Assembly: GCA_021209875.1 (NCBI GenBank)
Contig: JAGYVD010000005.1
Location: 4,440,001-4,504,000 of the forward strand
Direction of reading: 5' to 3'
Source: Rosellinia necatrix
Lineage: Eukaryota > Ascomycota > Sordariomycetes > Xylariales > Xylariaceae
Length of the DNA: 64,000 bases
Part shown: piece after piece, positions 37,981-49,331 of the stretch
How the letters are laid out: every line of letters starts with the position of its first letter
Position numbering within the stretch: the stretch's first letter is position 1
Made by a program: the position numbers and the translations under genes
The notes under the pieces: model-generated
What the model saw: only the letters and a program-made list of their open reading frames with translations
What the model was told of the DNA's origin: nothing
The model's database searches: none

Positions 37981-40145
37981 CGCGAAAGCGTTGGGCCGTA
38001 ACCCGGGCTGGGGATGTGTCGTTCGTTAGGGAGGGATGTTCGGCTGCTTCATCGGTGGAGACGCGCCAAATCCAAATATTGAGGAGGGGTCGTCACTTGG
38101 AACTCGAGAAGAGATGGGTGTCTACTATGTGACGAAACGAAGTGGCGTGTTCTAGCGTCAAACGTCGGCTAGGGTGCGAGCTCAAGCCCGATGTCGAAGA
38201 TGGAGTGGACACGATGAGGGGTGCCGGATATCTCGCGGGGGGGCTACCAAGTAGATAAGGTAAGGTCGATTGGGAGCGAACGGCCTGAAGATGCTATACG
38301 TTCTGCAGAACAGTGACAGGGTCAGAAATGGATGTTGGGGTGCCCAATGGGCCCTGGGTTCGCTTTCATTCGTGAGAGGAGAGGGGAAGGAGAGAGAGAG
38401 AGCGGTTTACATGGAAACAGCATCAACAGCACAATCCCATTCCTGGGACGACGTGGTCCAGAAGACTATCTACCAGGCCTTACTTAGAGGCTATTGTTCT
38501 TACAGATTATTGTGATGGGCAAGCTCGCAGAGCATACCGGCGCATAACACACAGTACGGTACGTCTGTAAGACCGGGCTGGCCTTCGTTACCCAGGTGTT
38601 GAGGTGGGTTGAGACGACAGGTTAAGGCGGGTTGGGTAGATAAGGCAGCGTTGAGACGGTGGGTTGAGACGGTGGGCTGAGATGGTGGGCTGAGACGGTG
38701 GGTAGAGACGACCTCGGGAGTGTGCTGGGCAGGTAGGTACCCTGGACTTACCTGACGGGCTAGGTAGTTATGGTCTAACCTGGGATAGTTGTATCTGAAG
38801 GTAAGTGAGTGACCCAAGAAAGTGACGAGAATGGTACAGAAATGGTGCAGACTTTGCTGGGGACACCAGGTATTAAAGAGTAGTCGTCATCGGAGTTTGG
38901 GGATATCGACGGTGGAAGCTAGGCCGAGAAGCTAAGAACTGGTACCCGGATGGAGATGGAGGAACCGGGCGTGGGCGATGACGCCAATTGCCAATTGGCA
39001 CGATTTCAATTCTACCAGGTACCAGGCAGGTATGTACTGTTGATAGATGCCTACAGAAGAACCCAACCCTTAGCGCCTTCTTCACACAGTGCCCGTCTTC
39101 CTTCCCTTCCTTCCTTCTGATCTGATCCTTCTCTGTGCAGAGCAGGGCCTTGAGAGGACGGCACAGTGGTCCCACTGACCCTGCCGTTAAAATGGGTGTA
39201 AATATGTAAGTAGGTACCGATGAACCTACTGTGCCTTAACCCAACAGGTACCTAGGTAGGTATGACGAGCGAGCGTATACTCAATATTCTTTGAAATGCT
39301 GGTGCCTATCCTGTCCTGTCCTGTCCCAGTCATATCATGAAATACTACATACTTACACTACCAGGTAGGTAGGTAGGTAGATATTCAATCTAGTACAAAT
39401 GTTTCAATCCACTATACTTGTACCACAAAATTCTGTATTGGGTGCCCATGTAAGCTACCTAGGTAGTAAGCCACAAACCAAACCTAGCCACAGATGAGGG
39501 CCTAAGGCGGGGTACATAGCGGGATTCGTACCTTAGGTACCTATTACAAGTACGTACCTAAGCGATGTAGCTCATTACGTACATACGTACTTATTTATTT
39601 ACTGTATGTACAGGGAGCAAAAGATGGGATCGGGAGCATTACGTCATTACTTAATTCGTGTAACAGCAAGCTATGCACTTGGACAGGAGCTGCCTCTAAC
39701 ATCATAATGGTGGTAGTTATGATGTCGATGAAGTCGGGGAGCTGGTTGCGCTTCATTATTACACTCCATTATTATCCAAGCAACATACCACAGCAAGGAA
39801 CTGTGCTCGGTTGACCTGACATAGGTAGATCGGGAGATATAAGTAACCTTGCTACTAGGTAGTTGGGTCAACAATCAACAATCTACAATCAACAATCTAC
39901 AGCCTTTATCACACATTTTGTTCCAGTTTCGGGATTGTCTTGTGTCTTTGCATTGTCCACCGCCTTGATTGATGCCCGGCTCCTTTCTTATTGCCGAAGA
40001 CACACTGTCACTCTCATGAGCTACAGTCTACCTTCGACCCCAGATACCACATGATTATATCCTTCGTAATAGCCCCATCATCACACCCACTCTAGATATC
40101 GTCGAGTCTTCGGATCTTCTTTCGCGAGTATTCTCACGGGCCACC
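37981..40145. other. Divergent intergenic region, VPS13 and DUF3429 promoters
   Basis: Contains a 13-bp minisatellite (38650–38703), TAGG repeats (39363–39382), TACGTA/ACGTAC words (39550–39600) and a CAACAATC/TACAATC repeat (39868–39901). No supported gene: the short frames at 38270–38515, 38500–38817 and 39671–39874 lack motifs. Confidence 0.55.
38650..38703. repeat. 13-bp minisatellite GTTGAGACGGTGG
   Basis: Four tandem copies of a GTTGAGACGGTGG-type unit with GCTGAGAT variants. More diverged copies lie to the left (from about 38606). Confidence 0.85.
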
Positions 40146-41373
40146 ATGCTTCGCATAGGCAGCGCAAGATCCCTCCTCCGAGCCCCCTTGAGGGCGGCCC
40201 CCACGCCAAAGCGACTCATATCATCAGTATCACGCCCGCCAGTAGCTGCGTCAAATCGGAATGTCGTAGCATTGTGCGAAGCTCCAAAGGTGGTATCTGT
40301 GCGGCTTCCTATTGCCACACAAAGGCTCTCCTTCGCAACGAAAACCCCCAGCGCCTTCCAGCAAGGCATTGATCCCAAAGAGGACAAGAAGATTGCCCAG
40401 CGCAAACTTACTCCCCATCCAGAGTCTGTGACGACAGAATCTAGCGTTCGTCACTTATACGAACCCGAGGCACCCGACAAGGAACGTCCCCTCAGTGAGG
40501 GAGTGACAGATGACTTAGTACGTGTTGATCTCCTAGAGATGTCCTGTCCCGGCCATGCCCCGTGCTGAACATACGAGTCTACAGAAAATCGTCCGTGAAA
40601 CATTTTCCCTGTCCAATGCCCCCAAAGAACCCTACTGGCTCGGCCTTGCTGGAACCTTGCCCTACCTCGGAACCTCCGTATCTACTGTTTACCTCGCCTG
40701 GGTTCTCAATACCGAGTGGCCGACCTCTTCTACCCTCGCCAATAATCTTTTGATCAGCTCAGAAACGGCAAGCCGGCTACTGGCTACGCTCGAGCCTGTT
40801 CAGCTAGGCTACGGCGCTGTAATCATCAGCTTCCTAGGAGCCGTGCATTGGGGTCTTGAATATGCTGAGAAGGTGCCAAATTCTAGCCGTACTAAGTTTC
40901 GATACGGAATAGGAGTCATGGCCCCAATCGTGGCCTGGCCGACTCTCTTCTTGCCGGTTGAATTTGCACTAACGTCGCAGTTCGCTGCATTCGTAGCACT
41001 TTATTTCGCTGATGCGAGGGCGTCAGTACGTGGTTGGGCCCCACCTTGGTATAGCACCTACCGATTTGCCTTGACTGCTGTCGTCGGTGTTGCAATCGCT
41101 ATCAGCCTGATCGGGAGAGCTAAAGTAGGCGACGCGAGCCCTAGACTCACTGGGCTCAGCGATAAATTTCACGAACGTCATGGCGAAGAGGAATACACCA
41201 AGAAATGGCAAGATTTAGAGAAAGAAGAGGTCCAGAAAGTAAAGAAGCAGAAAGAAGCCGAGAAAAGGAAAGAGAGAGAGCCAAAAGAGACCAAGGCAGA
41301 AGGCCAGGAAAAACCAGCTGAAGACGGTCCTAAAGAACAGAAACATGATGAAGGAAAAGACGACAAGAACTGA
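40146..41373 (+). CDS. Mitochondrial inner-membrane protein, DUF3429 family
   Basis: Two exons, 40146–40517 and 40585–41373, give 386 aa. The 67-bp intron has GTACGT donor, GCTGAAC branch and TACAG acceptor. The junction yields DDLKIVRETFSLSNAPKEPYW, the usual start of the conserved domain. The first ~60 residues are Arg/Ser/Ala-rich with almost no acidic residues, a typical mitochondrial presequence. The domain has four or five hydrophobic segments: GLAGTLPYLGTSVSTVYLAW, a second containing GAVHWGLEYAE, one around MAPIVAWPTLFLPVEFALT, one at QFAAFVALYFADA and one near the RFALTAVVGVAIAISLIG stretch. The C-terminal ~75 residues are a highly charged Lys/Glu tail, probably on the matrix or intermembrane face. 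The GxxHWG signature and the TM spacing mark DUF3429. Members are conserved in fungi and bacteria, but their biochemical role is not established. Confidence 0.9.
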
Positions 41374-43067
41374 AGGCACACGTCACCATAGCCATTCCAG
41401 CCAGTGTCGCCGACCAAATAATGCCAGACCTCAGAGGTAGGGAGTAAGGCGCATCGGATTCTACGATCAAGATTGGAGCGCCGAATCTCCTATGCATGAG
41501 TTGGGTTGGCTTTTTCCTTTTCGGTCCTCATTGTTATTATTTCAAGGATGCGAGGGCGCATGATTGGAGCGCGTTCCTTATCGCGTGCCTAAAGTACGTG
41601 CAAACTTTACGAGGTTCGTCCCTTGGGTGATAGGTTGAAAGCTCGAGAGGGCTTTAGACTAATAGGAAAACGTCTAACCCAAGCTATCTATATGTTACAA
41701 TACATTGTAGCATTGCACATCGGAGTTGTGAATGCCCTTGTTATATCAAGTCATCAGAGGATGCTACAGTAGTCCCGACACGCATCATGACAGACTTCAT
41801 CGTGAACATCGAGAAGCATATAAGGCTGACTGTAGCAGAAGGGACAGTCCGCGACTCGAGATATCCTCTCACGTACCGTGAAACGTCCTAAATACACAAC
41901 AACAGCCAACTACTACAGCGTGAGAGCCACACGACGCCGATGGGTTGGCCTAGTTGGAATGCCCTTTGACGGCATTGCCTCATTACCAAGCCCGGCACTC
42001 CCAAAACCACCAGTGCAAGCCCAAGATACGGACTAAAAGGCGCCATTAGGATTGCGGTCTCGCGCATACTTAGGTGTAGCATCCTTATAGGCTAGTGATG
42101 AACTAGTGCTTGTGGGGATTTACAGAAGAGAGGGGACAAAAAGAAATGACTTCCGATACCCAGGAGCTTTGCATACAACGTCACCCACCAACTTGGCATG
42201 ATGGGTTGGGAGGCTTTCATAGATTCATCTGTCCATCTCGCTAGGGCGCTGTTGATTCTGGCGATGTGCTATGCCGAATTTCGCAATGCGCGCCAGAGCC
42301 CCGGATACCAGGATTCCCCAGACGAACAGAAAGGCGCGGTTTCAAACGCCATATCCCACACGGAGCAATCGCGCCCACTGTACCCAGCGCGGCACAAAAT
42401 AGGAATGCATACCGGCACAGCTAGTTGGCAGTCAGTATCCGTCGGATTGGAGCGTTTCGGGGACTGCACACCATGATCCTATGCAATTCCTTTTCCCACC
42501 CAACATGTCTTATCTGATCTATCCCTGTATACCGATAGCAGCGTGGTAGCAGCAAACAACCCATCTTTGGTTGGATGATGCGCGTGCTCATCTCAAGAGT
42601 ACGAATATGGCATCGAAGATTCCAGCTTGGTCGATTCCTGGTTGACCGAATGGGTGGGCCAATGGTGAAAGTTGAATTTCAATCTAGCAGGCTTAGTATA
42701 GGCGTAACACGGATGGGGTTCTCGCCTGCCAAGATGTTTCGATACACTAATCACCACCGTCGCATTAACGATAATTATCGATTGAGGCCGGCACGGCGTA
42801 GGTCAGTCGTCTCCCCGAGGAGTTGCGCTACCCTGCTTACTCGACCCGAGTCCGTTAAGCCGACGACGCCGCGGAGATGTCAGAGTTGGCCAAGTTCAGT
42901 CTGCGAACCCGTCTATTCTTTGACACATAGAATCATGGTTGCGGCTGAAATTTTCGAACGATATGGCATGATTCGTAACTGAGTCCCGGAGTTGACTCTC
43001 TCGACCTTAGCAAGTGATGCCAAGGCCCATCCCGGCCAGTCCCGGGAAAGGGCGAATCGTTCTTTCA
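41374..43067. other. Intergenic spacer, several orphan short frames
   Basis: Frames at 42198–42476 (+), 42269–42469 (−), 41888–42082 (−) and 42575–42982 (+) are 64–135 codons with no motif I recognise. The sequence has fewer microsatellites than the other spacers. The right end is the upstream region of the flavohemoglobin gene. Confidence 0.45.
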
Positions 43068-43075
43068 CATAAATA
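43068..43075 (+). promoter_or_regulatory. Possible TATA element of the flavohemoglobin gene
   Basis: CATAAATA lies 166 bp before the start codon. Position and sequence fit a fungal TATA box, but there is no transcript evidence. Confidence 0.3.
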
Positions 43076-43241
43076 GGTCAATGTAAACAGATATGTAGCC
43101 GACGTCAACAAACAATTCAATCGCCCATCTCTAATCTCTAGTAGAAGGTCACTAATAATTGCCACCTACTGTGCCCCATTTCAGTTCTACCGTCGTATTA
43201 TCACGTTCTTCCATACCCGCTCTTCGTTTCAAAGTCAAACC

Positions 43242-44532
43242 ATGGCCGCGCCCTTGACGCCTTCGCAGAGGGCCATCGTAAAAGCGACGGCGCCGGTTCT
43301 AAAGGAGCATGGCGAAACGATCACCACTCTATTCTATGGGAATATGATAAGCGGAACCCCTGAGCTGCGCAATATTTTCAACGAGGCAAACCAGGTCGGC
43401 GGCGCACAGCCCCGTGCTCTTGCGGGTGCCGTCCTTGCCTACGCGACTTATATCGATGACCTTGGGAAGCTCGGTGCTGCTGTCGAGCGCATTGCGCATA
43501 AGCATGTCAGTCTTAATGTGCAGCCCGAACAGTATGCCATTGTGGGCAAATTCCTCCTCGAGGCGATAGCGACCGTGTTAGGCGATGCATGCACGCCTGA
43601 GATCGCTGATGCTGTAAGTGAAACCCTGTGGAGTAGATATTTCCCTATTTCCCCGGGTCGTATCGCGACATGCTGACACGCGCCCCGGATAGTGGACGGC
43701 GGCATATGCCTGTCTCGCCGACATCTTTATCAACCGGGAACATCAGCTGTACGTCGATTCTGGGAACTGGACTGGCTGGAGACGCTTTAAGATTCAGAAG
43801 AAGGCCGCCGAATCCACAGAAATCACAAGCTTCTACCTCGTTCCCGAGGACGGCGCAGCCCTCCCTCAGTACCTACCGGGGCAGTACATCAGCTTACAAC
43901 TATACATCCCTAAACTCGGGATAAGGCAACCAAGGCAGTATTCCCTGAGTGACGCACCCGGGAAGGATTACTATCGCATCAGTGTCAAGAAAGAGACGGG
44001 CAAGCAAACGGACATTCCGGGCCTGATATCCAACATACTACACGAAGAATTAAATGAAGGCGATATAGTAGAGCTCACACATCCCGCCGGCGAGTTTTTC
44101 GTCCGGGTTGGAGAAGAGAACCCTATCGTCCTCATCTCGGCAGGAGTTGGGATCACGCCGATGATCTCCATTCTGAACAACGCCATTGTGGCGAAATCGT
44201 CAAGGAATATCTCTCTCATACATGGCGCCCACGGCTCGGAAGTCCGCGCTTTTTCGGACACCCTCAAGCGCGCCTCCGAACGGCCGAACGTACAAACGAC
44301 CCTGTTCTCGTCCATAGTCAAGGACGGCGAGGTCCAGGGTGTCGATTACGACTTCGAGGGCCGTGTAAGGCTCGACACAGTCAGCCCAGACAGCTTGTTC
44401 ACGAACGACCCGACCGCCCACTACTACGTCTGCGGACCGACATCGTTCATGGCGGACACTCAGCGATATCTCCTCGACCGTGGTGTAAGCCAGGAAAGGA
44501 TCCACCTCGAGGTATTTGGCGTCGGGAATTGA
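43242..44532 (+). CDS. Flavohemoglobin (nitric oxide dioxygenase)
   Basis: Two exons, 43242–43613 and 43693–44532, give 403 aa, the normal family length. The 79-bp intron has GTAAGT donor and GGATAG acceptor. Residues 1–~140 are a globin: Tyr32 in FYGNM fits the B10 position and His88 in IAHKHVSL is the expected proximal heme ligand. The FAD domain (~150–260) has RQYS at 205–208. The NAD(P)H domain has GVGITPMISIL and YVCGPTSFM, and the protein ends in LEVFGVGN, the usual C-terminal aromatic loop. The enzyme turns NO plus O2 into nitrate using NAD(P)H, protecting against nitrosative stress. No mitochondrial presequence is seen, so this is the cytosolic type. It lies 4.8 kb upstream of the PKS on the same strand. 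That may be coincidence. Confidence 0.95.
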
Positions 44533-47202
44533 CCAACAAATGTGCCGGAAAGGCAGTAGGCCAGACAAACAGCCCAAACGGTCAAACCCCGACGCGGCGG
44601 GCCTCCCTCCGGGATCTCGTCGACTTTCGGCTATTGCGTCGTTCTAATTCGTTCGGGAAGCGGCTAGTAATAATTCAACGGGCCACCGGGAGGAGAGTTG
44701 AAAGGCCGAGACTGGAAAGCGAAGGGTTGCGAGGATGGCTAGGGTTCCTTTTCTGAGTACCTGTTTCGAGCGTGTTAGGCATTGATGTTTTTTTTTTTTT
44801 GAAGGACCTCGGATACGCCGTGTAATCTTTGTACATTCTAGATAACGTGAGTTTTTGCCATGGGGATTGGGGCTTAAGGATCTCGTCCCCTTTGGTAGAA
44901 CCAGAAGAACTCCTCTCATAATCAGCCGGCGGTATAACTTCAACGTTCCACGCAGTCCTAAACACGCCCTCTTGTCGCCGTTACATCTGCTCTGACGTGT
45001 GTACCAGGAAGGCGGCATGATTCCAGCCTCCGGGACCCGCAGTGGGAGTCCAGGTGCCTCGTGGATTGTTACTCTCAGCCAGCTCATATGCCGATATCTA
45101 GTCATCATTCGGCACGGTCTTAGGCCCCCCCCCCCCTTCCCTCCCTCTCGTGTGAAGCTTAGGATGTGTGTATTGCGTCGAACACGCCGATTGGATCCCA
45201 AACGAAAGCATGATCAAGGGCTCCTCAGCGCCGGAATTTTCCATGCGGAATATTTGCGAATATGACATTTAACCCGCCGTCGAGATGTGTATATGGAGTG
45301 AGCGCATCGTGGCGGCTGGGGCAACATCGATCGGGTATCCCGATGCGCCGAAAAGTATGTGCCCTTTTACCATCGTCGATTCAAATGCCAATCACTTTAT
45401 CGGCATATGGGATGAACTGTCGCCCATGGAGAGCTTGCCGCTGTACTATAAAGGCGTGGGACATAACGTTATGTCAGAGCGTTACGCGAGAGAGGAGGGT
45501 CCCTTGCGTACGTGCGTGCGTACACCGGGATACCTACCCAGGGTTTGACGAGAGGACTGACGGTATCAGCAATTCATGGATTCTTTACATGCGACTTTGA
45601 CTCTAGTATACAAGTATCCAAGTGCCGACGTGCTGATCAACCCAGCGCCTCGAGCTAGGGATTGAAGCTAACTAGATGCGGCGTCTTGGAAGAGCGACTC
45701 AGTGATAAAATAGTAAAAGTTAATTGACTATATCGTTAATTCTCCATCTTAGCAAGAGGCTTGAGGTAATGTAGGTCTCCTTGTTGAGGTTAGCTTATTT
45801 GCCCCTATTTACCCTCTTTACCTTTTGAGACAGCTCTGCACCACCTCAGAAGTAACGGTAGTGAACGAACAAGACTAGTGTCAACTCACGCGGTTATTGC
45901 AAGTTAAATTACTAGGGGGGTTAGCTTAGATCACGGCAAATTCAACTTGAGTTCGATAATCGTCACCCTGGTCCTTGTATCCCGCAGGCGTTATGTTTGT
46001 TTCAAGTCACGGAGAAGAACTAACTCAAGGTAAGTCTATCTGTCACGAGGCCATCGTATATTGTAAATTGTCTATCAGCCGCAGGCTACCAAAACAACAC
46101 ATCTACCTACGATGTGTGCCTTTCGATTTGTCCGCTCTGGTTCCTAAGTATAAGTTAATATAGGCTGAAATGAAATAAGTTCAGCCTCCTAGCTTACCCA
46201 GTTCGCGAAAGCAAGTTCGCTCCAGCTTCCTACACGTAAAATATATTCTATCATAGCTCCTGATCTCATCGATGCATGTCTCATTGCGTTGCAAATCGAT
46301 ACATGAGGGCCTCCTATCATGTGGCACGACACCGGTACCGTGGCACATCATTATTTTAACGTACTCACTTCCAAGCTTCAATCAGTGGAATGGAATGATA
46401 TCTGCAGCTTTAGATTTGATTACGGAATGGGGGGGACTGTATATTCGAATAGGGGCCCCCTCCCCGTGGGGATCTTGTCTCGCCGCTGTGGACCCGACCC
46501 GAGAATCCGAATGATCGTGGCTAGATCCGCCACAAGGTGGCCCGGGTGCCCGAGATCTCTGGCCCAATACCGTGGGACCCTCCCCTCGCCTGGAGATCTA
46601 GTGTAGTGAAGCGCTCACCCCTGTGGCACAGTTCCAGCAGCAAACAGGGGTGCGACAATTCTTCTTGTTTGAGAATCAGCTGTCATACAACATCTCAAGT
46701 TTCGACCAATCTGCTGTCTTCGGTTCGGAGCGGTAAGTTTAATAGAATAACGTTATCCTCGCTACTAGGCGCTACTAGGCGTGTTATGCTCGGTTATCAT
46801 TCTCTTTCCTCCTGATTATTTACTTATAGGTTGACTAGGCATCGCGACTATATGATACGGTGATATGGCGATAAAAAATATCGATACAATGATATCCGAG
46901 TGCTTTGCTACAATGCACAATAACCGCTGAGACAGTGGCGATATTGAGACACCCCTCCCGCAATCCCAGGTACAATCTAGGTTTAAGCTATTGCTTTAAG
47001 AATATTGTGTTCATCCTATTCTACTGATGATGGTGGCATTTTCAGATCCCTTCCATGCGTATTAATATACGTATATATATAAAGGAACGAATAATAGGGT
47101 TGCGCTTTTGAACTGCACCAGAGATTGTTAGCGTAATAGCATAAAAGCGCAACGCTCAAGACATTTTCGACAATCCAGATCGTAATGCGAGCTTTTTATT
47201 AC
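44533..47202. other. Spacer with AT-rich island and possible gene remnants
   Basis: Protein-like but unassignable frames occur at 44675–44990 (−; contains WNVEVIPPADYE) and 45285–45548 (+; contains FIGIWDELSPME). A C-run lies at 45126–45138. From about 45.7 kb the sequence becomes visibly richer in A and T and loses the TAGG repeats. GATA words cluster at 46851–46905. No complete gene is supported. Confidence 0.45.
47099..47153. repeat. Inverted repeat, 11-bp arms
   Basis: Arm GTTGCGCTTTT at 47099–47109 and its exact reverse complement AAAAGCGCAAC at 47143–47153 enclose a 33-bp spacer. It could be a hairpin, or what remains of a very small inverted-repeat element. Confidence 0.7.
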
Positions 47203-47455
47203 TCATTTTTGGATAAAAAGGGTGCGAAAGCGCTGGAGGCTAGTCACTCCTTTAAGTCTTTCATCATCAACTGGGTCAAAATCCACCGGTAAATGGAGGT
47301 GAGCCCCCGCCCCAGAAAACTGCTCAAGAAATGCTTCTAATAGATATAATAATCAGATTCATAACCAAAGCTGACCTTCAATTAGCTAATAATCTTCCAC
47401 GAACGTAGCCTCGAAGGGAGTTATGCCGGGCTGAAAGGTTTGTGACTGACGCCAT
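47203..47455 (-). CDS. Candidate small gene or gene remnant, 62 aa
   Basis: Exons 47455–47401 and 47336–47203 join in frame to 62 codons plus stop. The protein starts MASVTNLSARHNSLRGYV and exon 2 carries FSGAGAHLHLPVDFDPVDD and LKGVTSLQRFRTLF. The composition looks like ordinary folded protein and unlike the repeat-driven frames elsewhere. The 64-bp intron ends in TATTAG and holds CTGAT about 17 nt before the acceptor, but its donor GTGGAA is poor. I do not recognise the family. It may instead be the last exon of a decayed larger gene inside the AT-rich island. No frame supports an upstream continuation. Confidence 0.25.
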
Positions 47456-47663
47456 GATCTCAAACTGGGATGCCGACGGGCGGGCGATGAGCCGTGCGAT
47501 AGATGGTTGGGAGCAAACCGGCCACGCACTTTTATCCCTTCACTTCGTTACCATAAGAAGAAGAAAATTCAATACAGGGCCGAAACAAAAACGGGAGACG
47601 GCCGGCTCAAATACGGCCAAGCTCCCTTAAAGGTCCGTCATATCTTCACTATATACATTCACA

Positions 47664-47759
47664 ATGGCTCTTACTGAGTCTAACACGATAGTACCCAAGG
47701 AGAAACACTGCCACCATCTCGGCAGCATCGATTCTTGTACGACATCATGTCTCAATTAG
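47664..47759 (+). pseudogene. Possible short or broken frame behind a TATA-like sequence
   Basis: An ATG follows CTATATACATTCACA, giving 31 codons (MALTESNTIVPKEK…) before TAG. A second frame (47745–48031) opens across the stop and continues MSQLEQTPLSPIPLGEPH. The overlap looks like one reading frame broken by a frameshift, or two chance frames. No family is recognised. Confidence 0.15.
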
Positions 47760-47860
47760 AACAAACCCCCCTCTCGCCGATTCCCTTGGGTGAGCCCCAT
47801 TCCAGCTTAGATCTCCGGCAGTTTCATGACACGATCTACTTAGATTCTGTTCAACAAACT

Positions 47861-47949
47861 CTCCCTGGACACTTATATGGAGTGAATCAATCACGGGATG
47901 TCTGTCAATCTCCCTGGACACTTATATTGAGTGAATCAATCACGGGATG
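47861..47949. repeat. Tandem duplication, 49-bp period
   Basis: CTCCCTGGACACTTATAT followed by GAGTGAATCAATCACGGGATG occurs at 47861–47900 and again at 47910–47949 with a single base difference. The copies are joined by TCTGTCAAT. Their high identity indicates a recent duplication. Confidence 0.9.
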
Positions 47950-48189
47950 CTTGGTAAGCTCTACGAAAGGGCTCCACGTGGAATATTACATGTCTGGGCG
48001 TCTGGAGGCTCAAGAAGGGTGGTTTTGTTGATACGTTCTGCGCATCTACCTAAGGATAGCTTATTTTAGCTCAGAAACTCTCCCTTGCTTCTAATACAAT
48101 ATTCAGCAGGACTATGTTCGAATTCGGTAGACTAGATTTAATCCTTGTTCTACCGGCGTATTTACGAGGCTCTCTCCCTCTTTCTCTTT

Positions 48190-48209
48190 ATATATATATA
48201 TATATATAC
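48190..48209. repeat. TA dinucleotide microsatellite
   Basis: Ten TA units. Confidence 0.85.
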
Positions 48210-49176
48210 ACGTGGCATCACTATATAGCTTGGCACTCAGATTTGATGGGTTTCAGAAACTTGTGTAGTGCAGGTGACTAAACAGCTAGGATCCCTCGCC
48301 TAGGAGAGCATTTAAATAAATGCTTTCAGCTGCTTATCGGGTGGCGGGTGATAGTTCCACCTATTTATAATGCTATATCTGCGGAATTCGTAGAATTCAT
48401 CCAGTTCAAGCTAGTCATGCTCTACGTGCTACTGAACCAAACTGAAAGGTGTATATCTCAATGTAGCAAATACCAAACCCAGGCCCAATCACAAAACCTT
48501 TCTGTCCTAGAGGATTCATTCACTATGGATGATTGGTAATTCACACACGACTTCCTACTACCCCTGTGCCTCCCTGTTAGGCCCGGTTGCATCTTTTAGG
48601 TCAGTTTGTCAACTGTCTTATACGCACTTGTGTAATCTCCTGTTATACTGCAGATGAACACATGTGAGATCGAAACGTTCCTAGGACTTCGAACTTGCCA
48701 TGGCTAGATTTAGAAACAACCAACGTCATTTAGGACACCTGGATTTGGTGGTCTAATGGAATATAATAAGTTCATTCGCTAGGTGCATTTTAACTAGGGG
48801 GGTTAAACACTATCTGGCTGAGCTACCCAGGTCTTTGTACTTATGTCCTTTTCTGAACATCGCGTGTTTGCTCGGCGATATCAGCTGCCCCGAGCCAGTC
48901 CCTTCAAACTAAGATGGCCGAGCCCCGGGGATGGTCCCGTGATATTCACTACAGAGTCCCGGCCCTGCGCCGAGCCACCAACTCGAACGCGGCTTGATGC
49001 TGGCTACCTTGATGATACTAGCACTTGCCTTACCTACATCTTCCCAGGGTATCAGCCCCCCGGGGACCTTCTCGAGTCCAAGTACCTCCACCACTTGCGG
49101 GCAGCCTCCTCCCTGCTCCTGCTAGCTTATCTGCACACAGACCCGCGTCCCAAACCCACAACAACACTTACTTATC
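48210..49176. other. PKS upstream region
   Basis: AT-rich up to about 48.85 kb, then GC-rich. A frame at 48843–49181 (+) has no recognisable domain. No TAGG repeats are present. This is presumably the PKS promoter region. Confidence 0.45.
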
Positions 49177-49183
49177 TATAAAA
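49177..49183 (+). promoter_or_regulatory. TATA box of the polyketide synthase gene
   Basis: TATAAAA preceded by CTTATC, 155 bp before the chosen start codon. It is followed by a pyrimidine-rich stretch (CTTCCTCTTCTTTGTCTC), as expected around a fungal transcription start. Confidence 0.5.
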
Positions 49184-49331
49184 CTCCCAGATACCTTCCT
49201 CTTCTTTGTCTCTTGGTCTTCAATGCCTTCTTCTTTCATCACAACAGCACAATCATATCAGAAAGAAAGCTGGCGTTCAAAAGCCCCTTCCGCAACACCT
49301 AATCACCTCACTACCCCCTCCCTCCGTCCCG

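Noticed and set aside
44644..45201. 185-codon minus-strand frame
   Set aside because: Arg-rich, no domain, overlaps another more protein-like frame and a long C-run.
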